This document shows positions 7,243 through 16,952 of a stretch of 36,077 nucleotides of DNA, one piece after another. The notes beneath the pieces were generated by a model. That model made no database searches. It was not told the DNA's origin and saw nothing but the letters and a program-made list of their open reading frames with translations. The stretch spans positions 1-36,077 of the forward strand of contig QKCY01000303.1 of the NCBI GenBank assembly GCA_003245525.1. Direction: 5' to 3'. A program made the translations under genes and the position numbers. This DNA is from Victivallales bacterium. Its GTDB lineage: Bacteria; Verrucomicrobiota; Lentisphaeria; Oligosphaerales; Lenti-02. Each line of letters starts with the position of its first letter. Positions within the stretch are counted from its first letter, which is position 1.

Positions 7243-10200
7243 GTGAACCGCAGGATAAGTCTGTTCCTCGGCACTATTATCCTTCTCACCGCCCTGGGCG
7301 TGGCCTTGGTCTGCTGGCTATGGGGCCGGTCCTTGCTCCATCGCTGGCTGGAGGAGGAAACCCACCGGGTCCAGGGGTACATCCAGCAGTCCGTGGCGAA
7401 CCGCGACCGGCTGCTGGAACTGGTCGACAACGACCTTGCCCGGGAGATGCGGGAGAAGCTGCCCCTAGCCGCCGCCGCGTTGGGCTCCGACCCTCTCCGC
7501 ACCACCACCGCCGAGAACCTCCGGCAGGTGGCCGACCGCTACGGTCTCGACGATCTCTACCTGATCGACGCATCGGGAACGGTCGTGGCCTCCACTTTGC
7601 CCGAGGATGCCGGCCTCGATCTGGCCGACCGTAACCCGGCTTTGGGCACCTACCTGGGCACCCTTCAGGGAACCGGGACCCTCAGCACCCACACCATCTC
7701 CGTCAGCATGCTCAGGGGGGTCTTCCGCAAGTACGGGTATTTCAGCCCAGTGGGCACCGACTATGTGGTGGAGGCATCCTACGATGTCGAGAACTACCTG
7801 GCAACCCATTTCTCGCCCGCCACCCGCGACCTGCTCCTGTTCCGGGACTTCTCCTTGTTTCCCGAAGACTGCCACTTCGTCGCCGATGTGGAACTCTACG
7901 AGCTGGTCCAGGGAGTAAACTGGTCCCTCACCCGCCGTGGCGGGCACCTGCTTCTCACCGGCGACCAGAGGAGCCAGTTGGAGCACGATGGCATACTGGA
8001 CCTGAAGGAAGGAGACGGGACACGCTACATCCTGCTCGGGGGGCACAGTCCGGTCGATCCGGGCAGCGGGCAATTCCGGGAACGCCGGGTGGCCCGCATC
8101 CAGTTCGACCGCTCGCGCCTGCGCCAGGAACTCCATACGTTGCTGGTCGGAGTGGTGCTCTCCGCGCTCCTGGTGGGCATGGTTGCCCTCCTGGTCGTCA
8201 CCGAGTATGTGGACCGTCGCTACCTCAGCCAACTGGCCATGCTGAATGACGCCATCGTCCACATCGCCGAAGGCGACTACAGCCTGTCCACCCCGCCGGT
8301 CGGCCACGACGAGCTGGCTACGACCGCCAGCCACGTACGCCTCGCCGCCGAGCGGATCAGCCAGCGGGAACGCGCCTTCCAACGGCTCACCAACAATCTC
8401 AACATCACTTTAGAGAGCATGGGCGAAACCGTGATCGCCACCGATGCCGAGGGGCGGATATCCCGCCTGAATCCGGCCGCCGAGACCCTCACGGGGTGGA
8501 CCGCCCTCGCTGCCAGCGGGCGGGAGATCGGCGATGTCTTCCGCCTGGCCGGTGCCGACTCCCAGTTGTTCCCGCGCCTCTTGGACCGCAGCCGCCAGGA
8601 AGCCGCTCCCGTCCCGCTCCCCGCCTGCGCGACGGTAGTCTCCCAGGACGGCACGCGGCGCGAAGTGACGGGGAGCGTCGCCGTGATCCGCGCAACCGAG
8701 GACGAAGCCCTGGGCTATGTCCTGGTCTGTAGCGACACCACCGAGCAGACCCGTCAGGCCAACCGGCTCCACGAGTTTGAGAGCCGTCTCCGGGCGATCA
8801 TGAACCATGCCCCCATCGCCATCGCCCTCGTGACGGACGAAGGCAAACCAGCGTTCGTCAACCTGTATCTCTGCAAGCTGCTCGGCAGCAGCATGGAGGA
8901 TGTCCACCGGCGGGGCATCGAAGCATTCACCCATCCCGACGACCTGGCGCGGGTCCGCCACGAGACCAGGCGGCTCCTGGCTGGCGAGGCCGAGACCTGC
9001 TGGTTCCGGGCCCGCTACCTGCACCCCGACGGCCAATCGGCTTGCGCCGACATCACCATGGTCGCCATCCGGGAGCAGACCGAATCCCCCTGCCTCCTCT
9101 TTCTCGGACGCGATGTCACCGACGAGGAGCGCATCACCCGCGAACTGCGCTGGGAACGGGAGCAGCGCCGCCTGATCCTGGACCACACGCGCGAGTACCT
9201 GCTCCATCTGAAACCGGACCTCCACGTGGAATGGGCCAACCGGGCCGCCGATCCGGAGGGACACAGCATCAGCCGCAGGCTCCGCTGCCACCAACTGATC
9301 TTCGGCAACGAGGAGCCCTGCCAGGGATGCCCGATCCAAACCGCCATACGGACGGGGGAACCGAGCGAAAGCACGGTCGATGCCGGCGGCAAGCGCCTGA
9401 TGGTGACCGCCAGCCCGCTCTACGACGGGGACCACCGGCTCGAAGGCATTGTCGTCTCGGCCCGGGACATGACGCGGCTTCGGGAAATCGAACGGCAGCT
9501 TTTCCAGGCCCAGAAACTGGACGCCCTGGGACGCCTGGCCGGCGGCATCGCCCATGATTTCAACAACATGCTCAATGTCGTCATCGGCTACGGAGAACTG
9601 ATCGGGCTCGAGGAGGACGAGGCCTGCCGGGGCGAATACCTCGCGGGCATCATCCAGGCGGCCCGTTCCGCCGAGGGGCTGGTGCGCCAGTTGCTCGCCT
9701 TCTCGCGGACGACGGGAGACAGTCAGCGCGAGGAGCTGGACCTCAATCCTCTCGTCCAGGCGTTCGCCAAGATGCTGGGGGGGGTTCTGCCCGCCAATGT
9801 CGAGTTGGAACTGCACCTCCATCCCGTCGCCCTGCCCACCCAGGTGGACCGGGGGCAGTTCGAGCAGGCCCTGATGAATCTCTGCATCAACGCCCGCGAT
9901 GCGATGGCCGACGGCGGCAAGCTGACGATCCGCACTTATCCGGTCTACCGGGACGGGGCATCCAGCCAGGCCTACGGCAATTCCCGTGGAGGACACTTCG
10001 CCGGTTGCGAGGTCAGCGACACCGGCACGGGCATTCCCGAACGCCTGCTAACCCGCATCTTCGATCCCTTCTTCACCACCAAGCCGCCCGGCCAGGGCAC
10101 CGGTCTGGGGCTCTCCACCACCTACGCGATCATCACCGACCACGACGGCATGATCGAGGTGGAGAGCACGCCGGGCAAGGGGACCACCTTCCGGATTCTC

Positions 10201-10647
10201 TTCCCCCTTTTGGGGCGAGTGGAAGCCCCCCTGGCCCCCCACTCCGTCCTGGAGCCGGAGTTCGCCGCCCAGGGCAAGGAGACCATTCTCGTAGTGGAGG
10301 ACGACGAGCCGCTGCGGCACCTCGTACACGGCTTTCTGGAGCGGGCAGGCTACCAGACCATTCTGGCCAGCACGGGTCCCGAGGCCATCTCCCTGTTCAA
10401 CCGGCACCACGCGGCCATCTCCCTGGCGCTGATCGACGCCATCCTGCCGGGGTGTCCCGGAATCCAGGTGGCCCGCCACATTGGCTCCCGCCACGCCGCT
10501 CTGCCCATCCTCTTCTGTAGCGGCTATGCGGGCGACAGTCCCGACTTCCCCGACATTGAGGACCGGCTGATCACCAAACCGTTCCGCCGTCTGGAATTGC
10601 TGCGCCGCATCCGGGCCGCCCTCGACAACCGGCCCGATTCCGTCTAG
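7243..10647 (+). CDS. Membrane-bound hybrid histidine kinase with three PAS domains and receiver
   Basis: The ORF opens at a GTG at 7189, but GTG at 7243 places a short basic tail directly before the first membrane helix (about residues 5-27), so I prefer it: 1134 residues. An extracytoplasmic sensor of about 270 residues follows, then a second helix (about 300-320) and a HAMP-like segment. Three PAS domains cover about 385-750. The third holds an RCHQLIFGNEEPCQGCP stretch with three Cys, seen in some redox- or metal-linked PAS domains. The kinase core has the phospho-accepting His771 (GGIAHDFNN), N box (NLCINARDAM), G1 (DTGTGI) and G2 (GTGLGL). A C-terminal receiver has the acidic pair in VVEDDEP and phospho-acceptor Asp1065. 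No separate output regulator is adjacent. It probably senses an extracellular or redox cue; the signal is unknown. Confidence 0.93.
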   Translation: MNRRISLFLGTIILLTALGVALVCWLWGRSLLHRWLEEETHRVQGYIQQSVANRDRLLELVDNDLAREMREKLPLAAAALGSDPLRTTTAENLRQVADRYGLDDLYLIDASGTVVASTLPEDAGLDLADRNPALGTYLGTLQGTGTLSTHTISVSMLRGVFRKYGYFSPVGTDYVVEASYDVENYLATHFSPATRDLLLFRDFSLFPEDCHFVADVELYELVQGVNWSLTRRGGHLLLTGDQRSQLEHDGILDLKEGDGTRYILLGGHSPVDPGSGQFRERRVARIQFDRSRLRQELHTLLVGVVLSALLVGMVALLVVTEYVDRRYLSQLAMLNDAIVHIAEGDYSLSTPPVGHDELATTASHVRLAAERISQRERAFQRLTNNLNITLESMGETVIATDAEGRISRLNPAAETLTGWTALAASGREIGDVFRLAGADSQLFPRLLDRSRQEAAPVPLPACATVVSQDGTRREVTGSVAVIRATEDEALGYVLVCSDTTEQTRQANRLHEFESRLRAIMNHAPIAIALVTDEGKPAFVNLYLCKLLGSSMEDVHRRGIEAFTHPDDLARVRHETRRLLAGEAETCWFRARYLHPDGQSACADITMVAIREQTESPCLLFLGRDVTDEERITRELRWEREQRRLILDHTREYLLHLKPDLHVEWANRAADPEGHSISRRLRCHQLIFGNEEPCQGCPIQTAIRTGEPSESTVDAGGKRLMVTASPLYDGDHRLEGIVVSARDMTRLREIERQLFQAQKLDALGRLAGGIAHDFNNMLNVVIGYGELIGLEEDEACRGEYLAGIIQAARSAEGLVRQLLAFSRTTGDSQREELDLNPLVQAFAKMLGGVLPANVELELHLHPVALPTQVDRGQFEQALMNLCINARDAMADGGKLTIRTYPVYRDGASSQAYGNSRGGHFAGCEVSDTGTGIPERLLTRIFDPFFTTKPPGQGTGLGLSTTYAIITDHDGMIEVESTPGKGTTFRILFPLLGRVEAPLAPHSVLEPEFAAQGKETILVVEDDEPLRHLVHGFLERAGYQTILASTGPEAISLFNRHHAAISLALIDAILPGCPGIQVARHIGSRHAALPILFCSGYAGDSPDFPDIEDRLITKPFRRLELLRRIRAALDNRPDSV

Positions 10648-10682
10648 GGTATTGGCTCACCCCATTGCCCAGGAGAATTGGC

Positions 10683-13055
10683 ATGTCGAGGAAACGCGTC
10701 TGGTTCGCCATCTGCACCCATCCCAACATGAACTACGACCGGTCCGTCCGGTCGGTCATCTGGGAGAAGTTCCCCCAGTTCTACCGGCTCTACCTGAACT
10801 ACCTGGCCGCGCATCCGGACCTCAAGTCCCATATGCAATTGCCGACGCAGACGCTGCTGTCGCTCAAGCAGTGCGCGCCGGATGTGATCGACCTGGCCCG
10901 CAGTCTCCAGGCGCGGGGGCAGGTCAAGTTCATGGGAACCTTCTTCAGCGAACCCATAGGCCAGTGCATGGACGGGATGAGCATGCTCGAATCCGCCGAA
11001 CTGGGCTGCGCCTTTGCCCGTCGTGAGCTCGGGGCCGAACTCGAAGGCTTCTTTCTCCAGGAGATCGCCTACACGCCCACCATTCCCTACCTGATTAACC
11101 GGATTGGCGTGGGCTGGACCATCTACCACGATTGGGAATTCGGCAAGGACCTGCATCCCTGCTGGCTGCGGGGGCTCGACGGCAGCCGCTGCGTCGGCGT
11201 GCCCATGATCGAGCACGCCCGGCGGCAACAGGTGAAGGAGAATCCAGACAGCATTCCCGAGGACGCGCTGTTCACCGTCCACTGCGACATGGAGTTCCCC
11301 AACGCCATCCACGGGTTGCACCAGTTGGAGCAGTGGTTCCGCAACGAATGCGGCTACGACACCCGCTGGTGCTTCGTCAGCGAATACCTCGCAACGGTTG
11401 GTACCACGCTCGAAAAGGCAGTGTCCCCCTGTACGAACAAGGCGGAAGACCCAACCCATTCCCCCAGCCTCAGCCGCTGGTGCAGCGACCATCTCAGTAT
11501 GGCTCTCCACGAGCGGACCCTGGCGGCCATGGAAGCCCGGCGCGCCGCTGCCATTCTCGATCCGTCCGGCACGACGACGGTGCCCTTTGCCGATTCGCTG
11601 CGTCCCCATTCGGCCTGGGATGTGGAGGCGCCCTCGATCTATCCCGAACTGGATGCGGTCCTGAGTCCCGAGGCCGCCCCCGCCGAGCGGATGCGCCACC
11701 TCATCGCGTGGGGGACGAACTCCGACGCCCGCGGTTGGTATCCCCTGCTCGAACGCCGCCACGAACGCACCGACACCTTCGGCGAAGTGGAATGGATCGC
11801 CCACGAGCAGATGCGGGCCGTCCTGGCCGACGGCGGGAACCAAGCCGGGATTCAGCTCGTGCATCCCGGTCCCGCCATCGCCTGGCGGGACGAGATCGTC
11901 GCCTCCGAACCCCTCGCCTTCCTCGCCCCCGATGGCACCGATGCGGTGGAACAGGTCCGCCGCCAAGGCGCGAACTGGGAACACCACCTGCGCCTTGATC
12001 TGCCCCGCTACTCGACGGTTTCCCTGGCCCGCCGCCGTCAGCCGCGCCCGCCCGCGGAGTTCCAGCCGGGAGACAGCGTGGGGAGTCTGCGTTTCGCCGA
12101 CGGCGCTCTGCTCTTCGCCCCCGCCAACGGCCCTGCCCTGCGCGTGGTTCTACCGGACTTCCAGATCTGTGTGAAGCATCTGGACGCGGAGTTGCGCGCT
12201 CCTCGCCCCGAGTCCCCGTGGCGGACCACCGTCCTGCCCGGTCCCTGCCCCCGGCTGGTTGCCGAGCGGCAACTGGACTACCACATTCATTTCCGGGCGG
12301 AATACACCCTCGACGGCGACCAGCTCTTCGCCGACTGGCGGTTCTGGTTCACCGCCCCCACCCTGGTGGAAAGCCTGGACAACGAATCCACCTGGAAACG
12401 TACCGATTTCCAGCCTGGCGGCCTGCGTGCGGAGGTGGTCGTCGGGCGGCCGGGCGAGGTGTACTACGACATCCCCCTCGGCATGGTGCAGCATCCCAAT
12501 CCGGCCGCGTCCTTTGTGGCCCCCCTCACCCACGCCATGCTGCAGACGGGAGACGACGGCGTGGCCCTCGTCAGCCGCAGCGGTTCCCAGTCCTTCGCCG
12601 TGGCGGGGGAAGAAGGCCGGATCGCGGTCTGCATGGGCAAGTCCACCACCAGTGGCGGACGCCGCAAGCTGAGTTTCCGGATCGGCGACACCATCACCGA
12701 CTTCCAGCACGAAACGGAGTGGTACAAGGAGTTCTTCTACGGCGAACTCCGCCATCGATTCGTCGTTCTGCCCTATGCCGGCGACTGGTCCGGGCTGGCT
12801 CTGCCGACCCGGTGCTTCGCCCTGGCCACGGGACCCCGCCTGGTCGAGACCTCCGCGCTCGTCGCCGGGAACCGCACGCTGGCCAAACTCGCCCCGGATC
12901 ACGTTCATCTCGTCGGCATCGATCCGCAAGGCCGCCTAGCGTTGCTCCAGGAAACGGTCGGCACCGCTACTGACTTCCGTCTCTGCCTGGACGGTGCCGA
13001 ATACACGGGCCACCTCGGGCCCTTCGGGGTCTGCGAGATCGCCCTGCGGGACTAG
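10683..13055 (+). CDS. Glycoside hydrolase family 57-like / GH38-type (beta/alpha)-barrel protein
   Basis: ATG at 10683 is preceded by AGGAG with 7 nt spacing, so I use it rather than the TTG at 10665: 790 residues, no signal peptide. The N-terminal 330 residues show the order of motifs typical of the glycoside hydrolase/deacetylase barrel: VWFAICTHPNM at the start, GQVKFMGTFFSEP, then FLQEIAYTPTIPYLI near residue 127 and HCDMEF near 200. GH57 enzymes carry a W-PE-Y-P-L motif at that place; here the Trp is replaced by Leu and the Pro by Gln. The C-terminal half is beta-rich (VWFWFTAPTLVES-type strands), as in alpha-mannosidase and GH57 C-domains. It probably cleaves an alpha-linked glycan. 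It follows the kinase gene by 35 nt and could share its transcript. Exact family and substrate are uncertain. Confidence 0.78.
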   Translation: MSRKRVWFAICTHPNMNYDRSVRSVIWEKFPQFYRLYLNYLAAHPDLKSHMQLPTQTLLSLKQCAPDVIDLARSLQARGQVKFMGTFFSEPIGQCMDGMSMLESAELGCAFARRELGAELEGFFLQEIAYTPTIPYLINRIGVGWTIYHDWEFGKDLHPCWLRGLDGSRCVGVPMIEHARRQQVKENPDSIPEDALFTVHCDMEFPNAIHGLHQLEQWFRNECGYDTRWCFVSEYLATVGTTLEKAVSPCTNKAEDPTHSPSLSRWCSDHLSMALHERTLAAMEARRAAAILDPSGTTTVPFADSLRPHSAWDVEAPSIYPELDAVLSPEAAPAERMRHLIAWGTNSDARGWYPLLERRHERTDTFGEVEWIAHEQMRAVLADGGNQAGIQLVHPGPAIAWRDEIVASEPLAFLAPDGTDAVEQVRRQGANWEHHLRLDLPRYSTVSLARRRQPRPPAEFQPGDSVGSLRFADGALLFAPANGPALRVVLPDFQICVKHLDAELRAPRPESPWRTTVLPGPCPRLVAERQLDYHIHFRAEYTLDGDQLFADWRFWFTAPTLVESLDNESTWKRTDFQPGGLRAEVVVGRPGEVYYDIPLGMVQHPNPAASFVAPLTHAMLQTGDDGVALVSRSGSQSFAVAGEEGRIAVCMGKSTTSGGRRKLSFRIGDTITDFQHETEWYKEFFYGELRHRFVVLPYAGDWSGLALPTRCFALATGPRLVETSALVAGNRTLAKLAPDHVHLVGIDPQGRLALLQETVGTATDFRLCLDGAEYTGHLGPFGVCEIALRD

Positions 13056-13072
13056 CGCCGGGCTGTCCGGTT

Positions 13073-13101
13073 ACGCCGCCGAGGTCGCTCCACGGCGGCG
13101 T
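13073..13101. terminator. Bidirectional terminator hairpin between convergent genes
   Basis: ACGCCGCCG and CGGCGGCGT form a perfect 9-bp GC-rich stem with an 11-nt loop, in the 56-nt gap between two convergent stops (13055 and 13112). There is no U-tract on either side, but position and strength fit a shared terminator. Confidence 0.7.
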
Positions 13102-13111
13102 GATGTCTGCG

Positions 13112-15208
13112 TCACCGAACGGGCTGAGGATCGCCCGCCTTCCTGGCGTCGAAGAACTCGGCGAGGGGGTAGGCTTGCTGGTTGACCGCCCGGGCGGCGT
13201 TGAGGAGCGTTTCGTGGGGCTTAAGCTCCTGGGTGAACATCCCCTTGTTGACGCCGCCAGCGGAATCGAGATGGGTGGATTCGGCGGGGTCGTCGTGGTA
13301 CTTGAACCAGTGCCAGCCGACGCAGGTGCCGGATTCGAGGAGGCCGAGGGTGAAGTGCTGGTAGAAATCAGCGCGGTCCTGCTGGGTGTGGACCAACCAG
13401 CCGGCACCCTTCGCGTTGGCCAGGCCGGTATCCTCGGCCTTGGCGTACCATTCGCTGATGATGACGGGCTTGCCGCTGGTCGCATACCAGCGGGCCATCT
13501 GGTCGAGATCGGGGCCCCAGACGCCGTAGTAGTTCACCGAGATCACGTCCACGTACTTCGCGACCATCTGCATGAAGAGGGGGTTGTCGAACTGGGAACT
13601 GAGGTTGATGCGGCTGCCGATGTAGAGGTGATTCGGGTCGTGCCGCCGGATCGCCTGGCTCACCACTTGGTAGTAGCGCTCGAAAACGTAGGCGATGAAG
13701 GCCAAACGATCACGCCGACCGACGCCAGCCAGATCGGCGTTGCCCCGGCGCGCCGTGAGCCAAGCCACGGCAGCATCATGGCCGGGCTTGAGGTCGGGAT
13801 TGGTCACATCGAGGGCGAGGTGGCGGTCCAACAAATCGACGGGACACTGCAATTCGTTGTCCGAGAAGATGCCGAGGAGGCGGGGATCGTCCTTGGTAGC
13901 TTCCAGCCGCTTCGCGTACTCCTCGCAGAAGGCCTCGAACTCGGGATGGAAGACCGGGATACAGTCGTTGGCGAATCCGGTGTGTCCGGCGGTGGCGTAG
14001 GTCATCTTCTTGCTTCGGGCAAAGGAGGAGACGAACCCAGTCCCCAAGGTATAGCTGAAGGGACGGGAGACCCTACGGAGGGCGGAGTTGCCCGAACTGG
14101 TGCCGTTGAAGCCGTTCTCGACGAAGATCCGGGAGGTCTCCTCCGCCCACTGCTCGGTCGTGCCGTACTGGGCCTTCAGGGCATCCCAGGCCACCTTGTA
14201 CTCCGGCATGACGTGGTTCATAGCCACATGGATGAAGCGGTAACCGTCGGGATCGATGAGCCACCAGCGGCCCTCGATCTGCTTGGCATAGAAAAAGCCG
14301 GTGGCAGTCTCCTGCGGTCGGTCCATCCAGCCGCCGTAGGGGTCGAGATGGACGGGATCGGCGGGTGGCAGGTAGCCGGCCAGCTTGGCCAGGACGCGGG
14401 TGGGACGGACCTGCCAGTCGCTGCCAGCAGCCACGTCCACCGTGCCGTCGCGTTGGGGACGGACCGGGGGGACCTGACGGTCGTAGCGGTCCTCGGTAGC
14501 GGCGAAGAAAGCTTGGACCTGCGCGGGCGAGAGAGCACGTTTCCAGAGGCGGAGTTCGCCGATCCGCCCCTCGAACGGCAGGGCGTTCCGACCGGGCGCG
14601 TCCCCCAGGAAGAGCGGTCGTTCATTCCCCTTGATGACGCCAGAGTGAGGCTGCGTCCCGGTCTGGTTGCCGTCGACAAAGGCAGTCAGATTCTGCCCGT
14701 CGTAGGTCACGGCCAGGTGGATCCAGACATCGAGCGGCAGCCCATCGGACAAGGCGATGAAGGTCTTCTTGCCGGTGGTGTTCCGGGTACCAAAGGAGAC
14801 GCTGCGCCCCGGCTGCGCGACCATCCCGAACAGGGGCGTGGTCCAGCTCAGATTGGCGTCGGGACGCCCAAAGAGCAGCGTATAGCGGTTGAGTACGGCC
14901 GGGCGGACCCAGACGGCCGCCGTGAATTGGTCGGTGAAGCCAAACGGCGTGCGTTCGGGGATGGTCACCATGGTATCCATGCCATCGAACGCCAGCGAGT
15001 TGCCGTTCCGTTCGGGCACGATCCTCCCGGCCGTGATCTCCCCATCGTTGCCGACCGGCGATAGATCCCGCACGGTCTTGCCGTCGCTGCTGCCGAAATC
15101 CCAATGGCCAACCAGTCCTTCGGCGACAGGCACGGTTTCGTCACCCGCCTGCGCGAGACCCAGGCTAATGACGAGCAGGACAATAAGATGCGGGATGCCA
15201 AGTCTCAT
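13112..15208 (-). CDS. Secreted LamG-domain glycoside hydrolase, agarase/GH-A clan-like
   Basis: The track extends the frame to 15325. I choose ATG at 15208 because it gives a clean signal peptide (MRLGIPHLIVLLVISLGLAQA); ATG at 15229 is an alternative. The product has 698 residues. Residues about 30-230 are a concanavalin/LamG domain (GLVGHWDFG, then FDGMDTMVTIP, LFLGDAPG, FEGRIGELRLWKRAL), the kind that binds polysaccharide. From about 290 a WWLIDPDGYRF segment, typical of agarase-like enzymes, opens a (beta/alpha)8 barrel. Candidate acid/base is Glu452 in FSDNEL and candidate nucleophile Glu586 in VIISEWYAK, a spacing normal for clan GH-A. It is expected to hydrolyse a galactan or similar polysaccharide outside the cytoplasm. 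The next gene upstream on this strand ends 124 nt away. GH50/GH86-like assignment is tentative. Confidence 0.83.
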   Translation of the reverse strand: MRLGIPHLIVLLVISLGLAQAGDETVPVAEGLVGHWDFGSSDGKTVRDLSPVGNDGEITAGRIVPERNGNSLAFDGMDTMVTIPERTPFGFTDQFTAAVWVRPAVLNRYTLLFGRPDANLSWTTPLFGMVAQPGRSVSFGTRNTTGKKTFIALSDGLPLDVWIHLAVTYDGQNLTAFVDGNQTGTQPHSGVIKGNERPLFLGDAPGRNALPFEGRIGELRLWKRALSPAQVQAFFAATEDRYDRQVPPVRPQRDGTVDVAAGSDWQVRPTRVLAKLAGYLPPADPVHLDPYGGWMDRPQETATGFFYAKQIEGRWWLIDPDGYRFIHVAMNHVMPEYKVAWDALKAQYGTTEQWAEETSRIFVENGFNGTSSGNSALRRVSRPFSYTLGTGFVSSFARSKKMTYATAGHTGFANDCIPVFHPEFEAFCEEYAKRLEATKDDPRLLGIFSDNELQCPVDLLDRHLALDVTNPDLKPGHDAAVAWLTARRGNADLAGVGRRDRLAFIAYVFERYYQVVSQAIRRHDPNHLYIGSRINLSSQFDNPLFMQMVAKYVDVISVNYYGVWGPDLDQMARWYATSGKPVIISEWYAKAEDTGLANAKGAGWLVHTQQDRADFYQHFTLGLLESGTCVGWHWFKYHDDPAESTHLDSAGGVNKGMFTQELKPHETLLNAARAVNQQAYPLAEFFDARKAGDPQPVR

Positions 15209-15293
15209 TCGGAGGCTTCTTTCTGCCATGGGTGAAGGTGCCCGGGGAATGGAGAGCAGCAAGCATGCCCTCGGGTGAGTGGTTCTGCCAAGG

Positions 15294-15306
15294 CCCGTCG
15301 GACGGG
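15294..15306 (-). terminator. Short hairpin downstream of the sialidase-fold gene
   Basis: CCCGT-CGG-ACGGG forms a 5-bp stem inside a 13-base inverted repeat, 27 nt past the stop at 15333 on the minus strand. The stem is short and no U-run follows, so it is only a possible terminator or pause site. Confidence 0.3.
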
Positions 15307-15332
15307 TACGATGGCCTTCGGTCACAGGAAGG

Positions 15333-16952
15333 CTAGTGCCCTACGAAATCCGTTTCCTTCAGCTTGATGAAGGAGAGGCCCTGCCAGGTGGTGACCCAGA
15401 GTTCGCCGGGGCGGCGTTCGAAGATCTCGGGGTAGCTCTGGCGTTGGTTGCGGAGACGGAGAAGGATGACGGGGTCGGTCCAAGTCCTGCCGTCGTCTCC
15501 GCTGAAGGCCATGGAGAGCTCCTCGCGGCGGCCGACGTTGCGGGGACGGTTGTCGGCGAAGCGGTTCCAGAGGAGGACGAGGCGGCCGCTGGCGAGGCGG
15601 CGCAGAATGCCGGGGGAGCCGCTGGCCTTGATGGCGCTCGGGACGGGCTTGGTCCAGGTCAACCCCTGGTCGGCGGAGAAACACTCGTAGAAGAAACCGT
15701 CGTAGCTGCGCAGGAGAATCCAGAGCCGCCCGTCGCGCAGTTCCTCGACGGTGCCTTCGATACTGCCGGCATGGTCGCCGCGTCCGCCGATGTCCATGAC
15801 GTTGCTGCGCTGCCAGGTCTTGCCATCGTCAAAGGAGGTGTAGGTGAAGGAGAGGTTGCGGCCGGGATTGTGGACCATGTCCTGGCCGACCAGGACGATC
15901 TCCCCGGTGCTGAGCTGGAGCATATCGCGGAGGGCGCCGCAGAACCCCTCCTGGACGAGGCTGACTTCGGGCCACGTCTTGCCGTCGTCGAAGCTGCGGG
16001 CGAGCCAGGTCCAGCGCTTCATGTCGTCGTTGGGCTCTTCCTTCTCCTTGTTCCAGGAAAGCTTCTCGTCGGCAATGTTCAGGAAGGGGCAGAGGGTCAC
16101 GCCCGACTTGGTCCGCAGCAGGAGGATATCGCCGTTGCCGTCCCGGATGCGGAAGGGAACCCCCACCTTGGCGATGCGGCCCTGCGGCTGCCAGGTCTGG
16201 CCATCGTCGGCGCTGGCGAAGGCCTGGACGCCGCCGTCCACGTTGACGACGGTGAGCAATCCCCCGTCCGGCAGGTTCATGAACGGACCGTGCCATTTCG
16301 TGTCCTGTAGCTCGGCCTTGGGGTGGCACCACAGCTTGAGCGTATCCGGATCATAGGGGGCGGGGGAGAAGACGCCCTCGGCGGCGAAGTCGGTCAGTTC
16401 GACCGTGGCCCGGCGGGGGTCGAACCCAAAGCAGTCGAAGGTATAGGTGGGCACATCGTGGGCGTAGACCTCGCGACCGTTCACGGCGAAGGCGACGCGG
16501 TTGCCGGCGCGAGTCACGACGAAGTCGAAGGGCTTGCCGTCCTCGATCCCCGCTTCGGCGGGAGCGATGAAGGGAATGCCGCCGTGGCCCTGCGGCGTGA
16601 GCAGCCCGGTCAGGTAGATCTTGCCGTGGTTGCCCTCGAAGCCGAAGGCATGGAGCCGGTCGAAGGAGAAGCGGGCGGCGCTATGGTGCAACCCCCGGAT
16701 GGTCAGCCGGGCGGTGATCCGGAAATCCCCTTCGATCAGGCCATGGGAGGCGAGCAGCCAACGGTCCGCGCCAGTGCCCCGGAGCGCGCCGTCCGCCGCC
16801 TCCCACGGATCCCCGTCGTAGACCACGGCCACCGGCTTTCCGCCCGCCACGAACACCCGTTTCTCGGTGGTTCGCTCGGCGGGGGCGGCTCCCAGGGAGA
16901 CCGCCAGAAGAAGGAACGCCACGGCCAGGCCACGACGGGGAGGTTGGGTCAT
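15333..16952 (-). CDS. Secreted two-domain sialidase-fold protein
   Basis: The true start is ATG at 16952, which shares one base with the stop of the upstream Fe-S gene (TGATG). The track start at 17423 would run through that gene. The 539-residue product has a signal peptide (MTQPPRRGLAVAFLLLAVSLGAAPA). Residues about 25-195 form a concanavalin-like beta-sandwich (FGFEGNHGKIYLTG, GKPFDFVVTRAGNRV). The rest is a BNR propeller with Asp boxes SADDGQTW, SFDDGKTW twice, SADQGLTW and SGDDGRTW. The same two-domain layout with similar motifs occurs in the protein at 31283-32938, so the two are paralogues. It is likely an exo-acting glycosidase on sialylated or similar glycans at the cell surface. 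A classical FRIP motif ahead of the first box is not visible, so sialidase activity is not proved. Confidence 0.87.
   Translation of the reverse strand: MTQPPRRGLAVAFLLLAVSLGAAPAERTTEKRVFVAGGKPVAVVYDGDPWEAADGALRGTGADRWLLASHGLIEGDFRITARLTIRGLHHSAARFSFDRLHAFGFEGNHGKIYLTGLLTPQGHGGIPFIAPAEAGIEDGKPFDFVVTRAGNRVAFAVNGREVYAHDVPTYTFDCFGFDPRRATVELTDFAAEGVFSPAPYDPDTLKLWCHPKAELQDTKWHGPFMNLPDGGLLTVVNVDGGVQAFASADDGQTWQPQGRIAKVGVPFRIRDGNGDILLLRTKSGVTLCPFLNIADEKLSWNKEKEEPNDDMKRWTWLARSFDDGKTWPEVSLVQEGFCGALRDMLQLSTGEIVLVGQDMVHNPGRNLSFTYTSFDDGKTWQRSNVMDIGGRGDHAGSIEGTVEELRDGRLWILLRSYDGFFYECFSADQGLTWTKPVPSAIKASGSPGILRRLASGRLVLLWNRFADNRPRNVGRREELSMAFSGDDGRTWTDPVILLRLRNQRQSYPEIFERRPGELWVTTWQGLSFIKLKETDFVGH

Noticed and set aside
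13100-15064. Plus-strand ORF of 654 codons
   Set aside because: Antisense shadow of the LamG/agarase-like gene, which has clear domains and a signal peptide.
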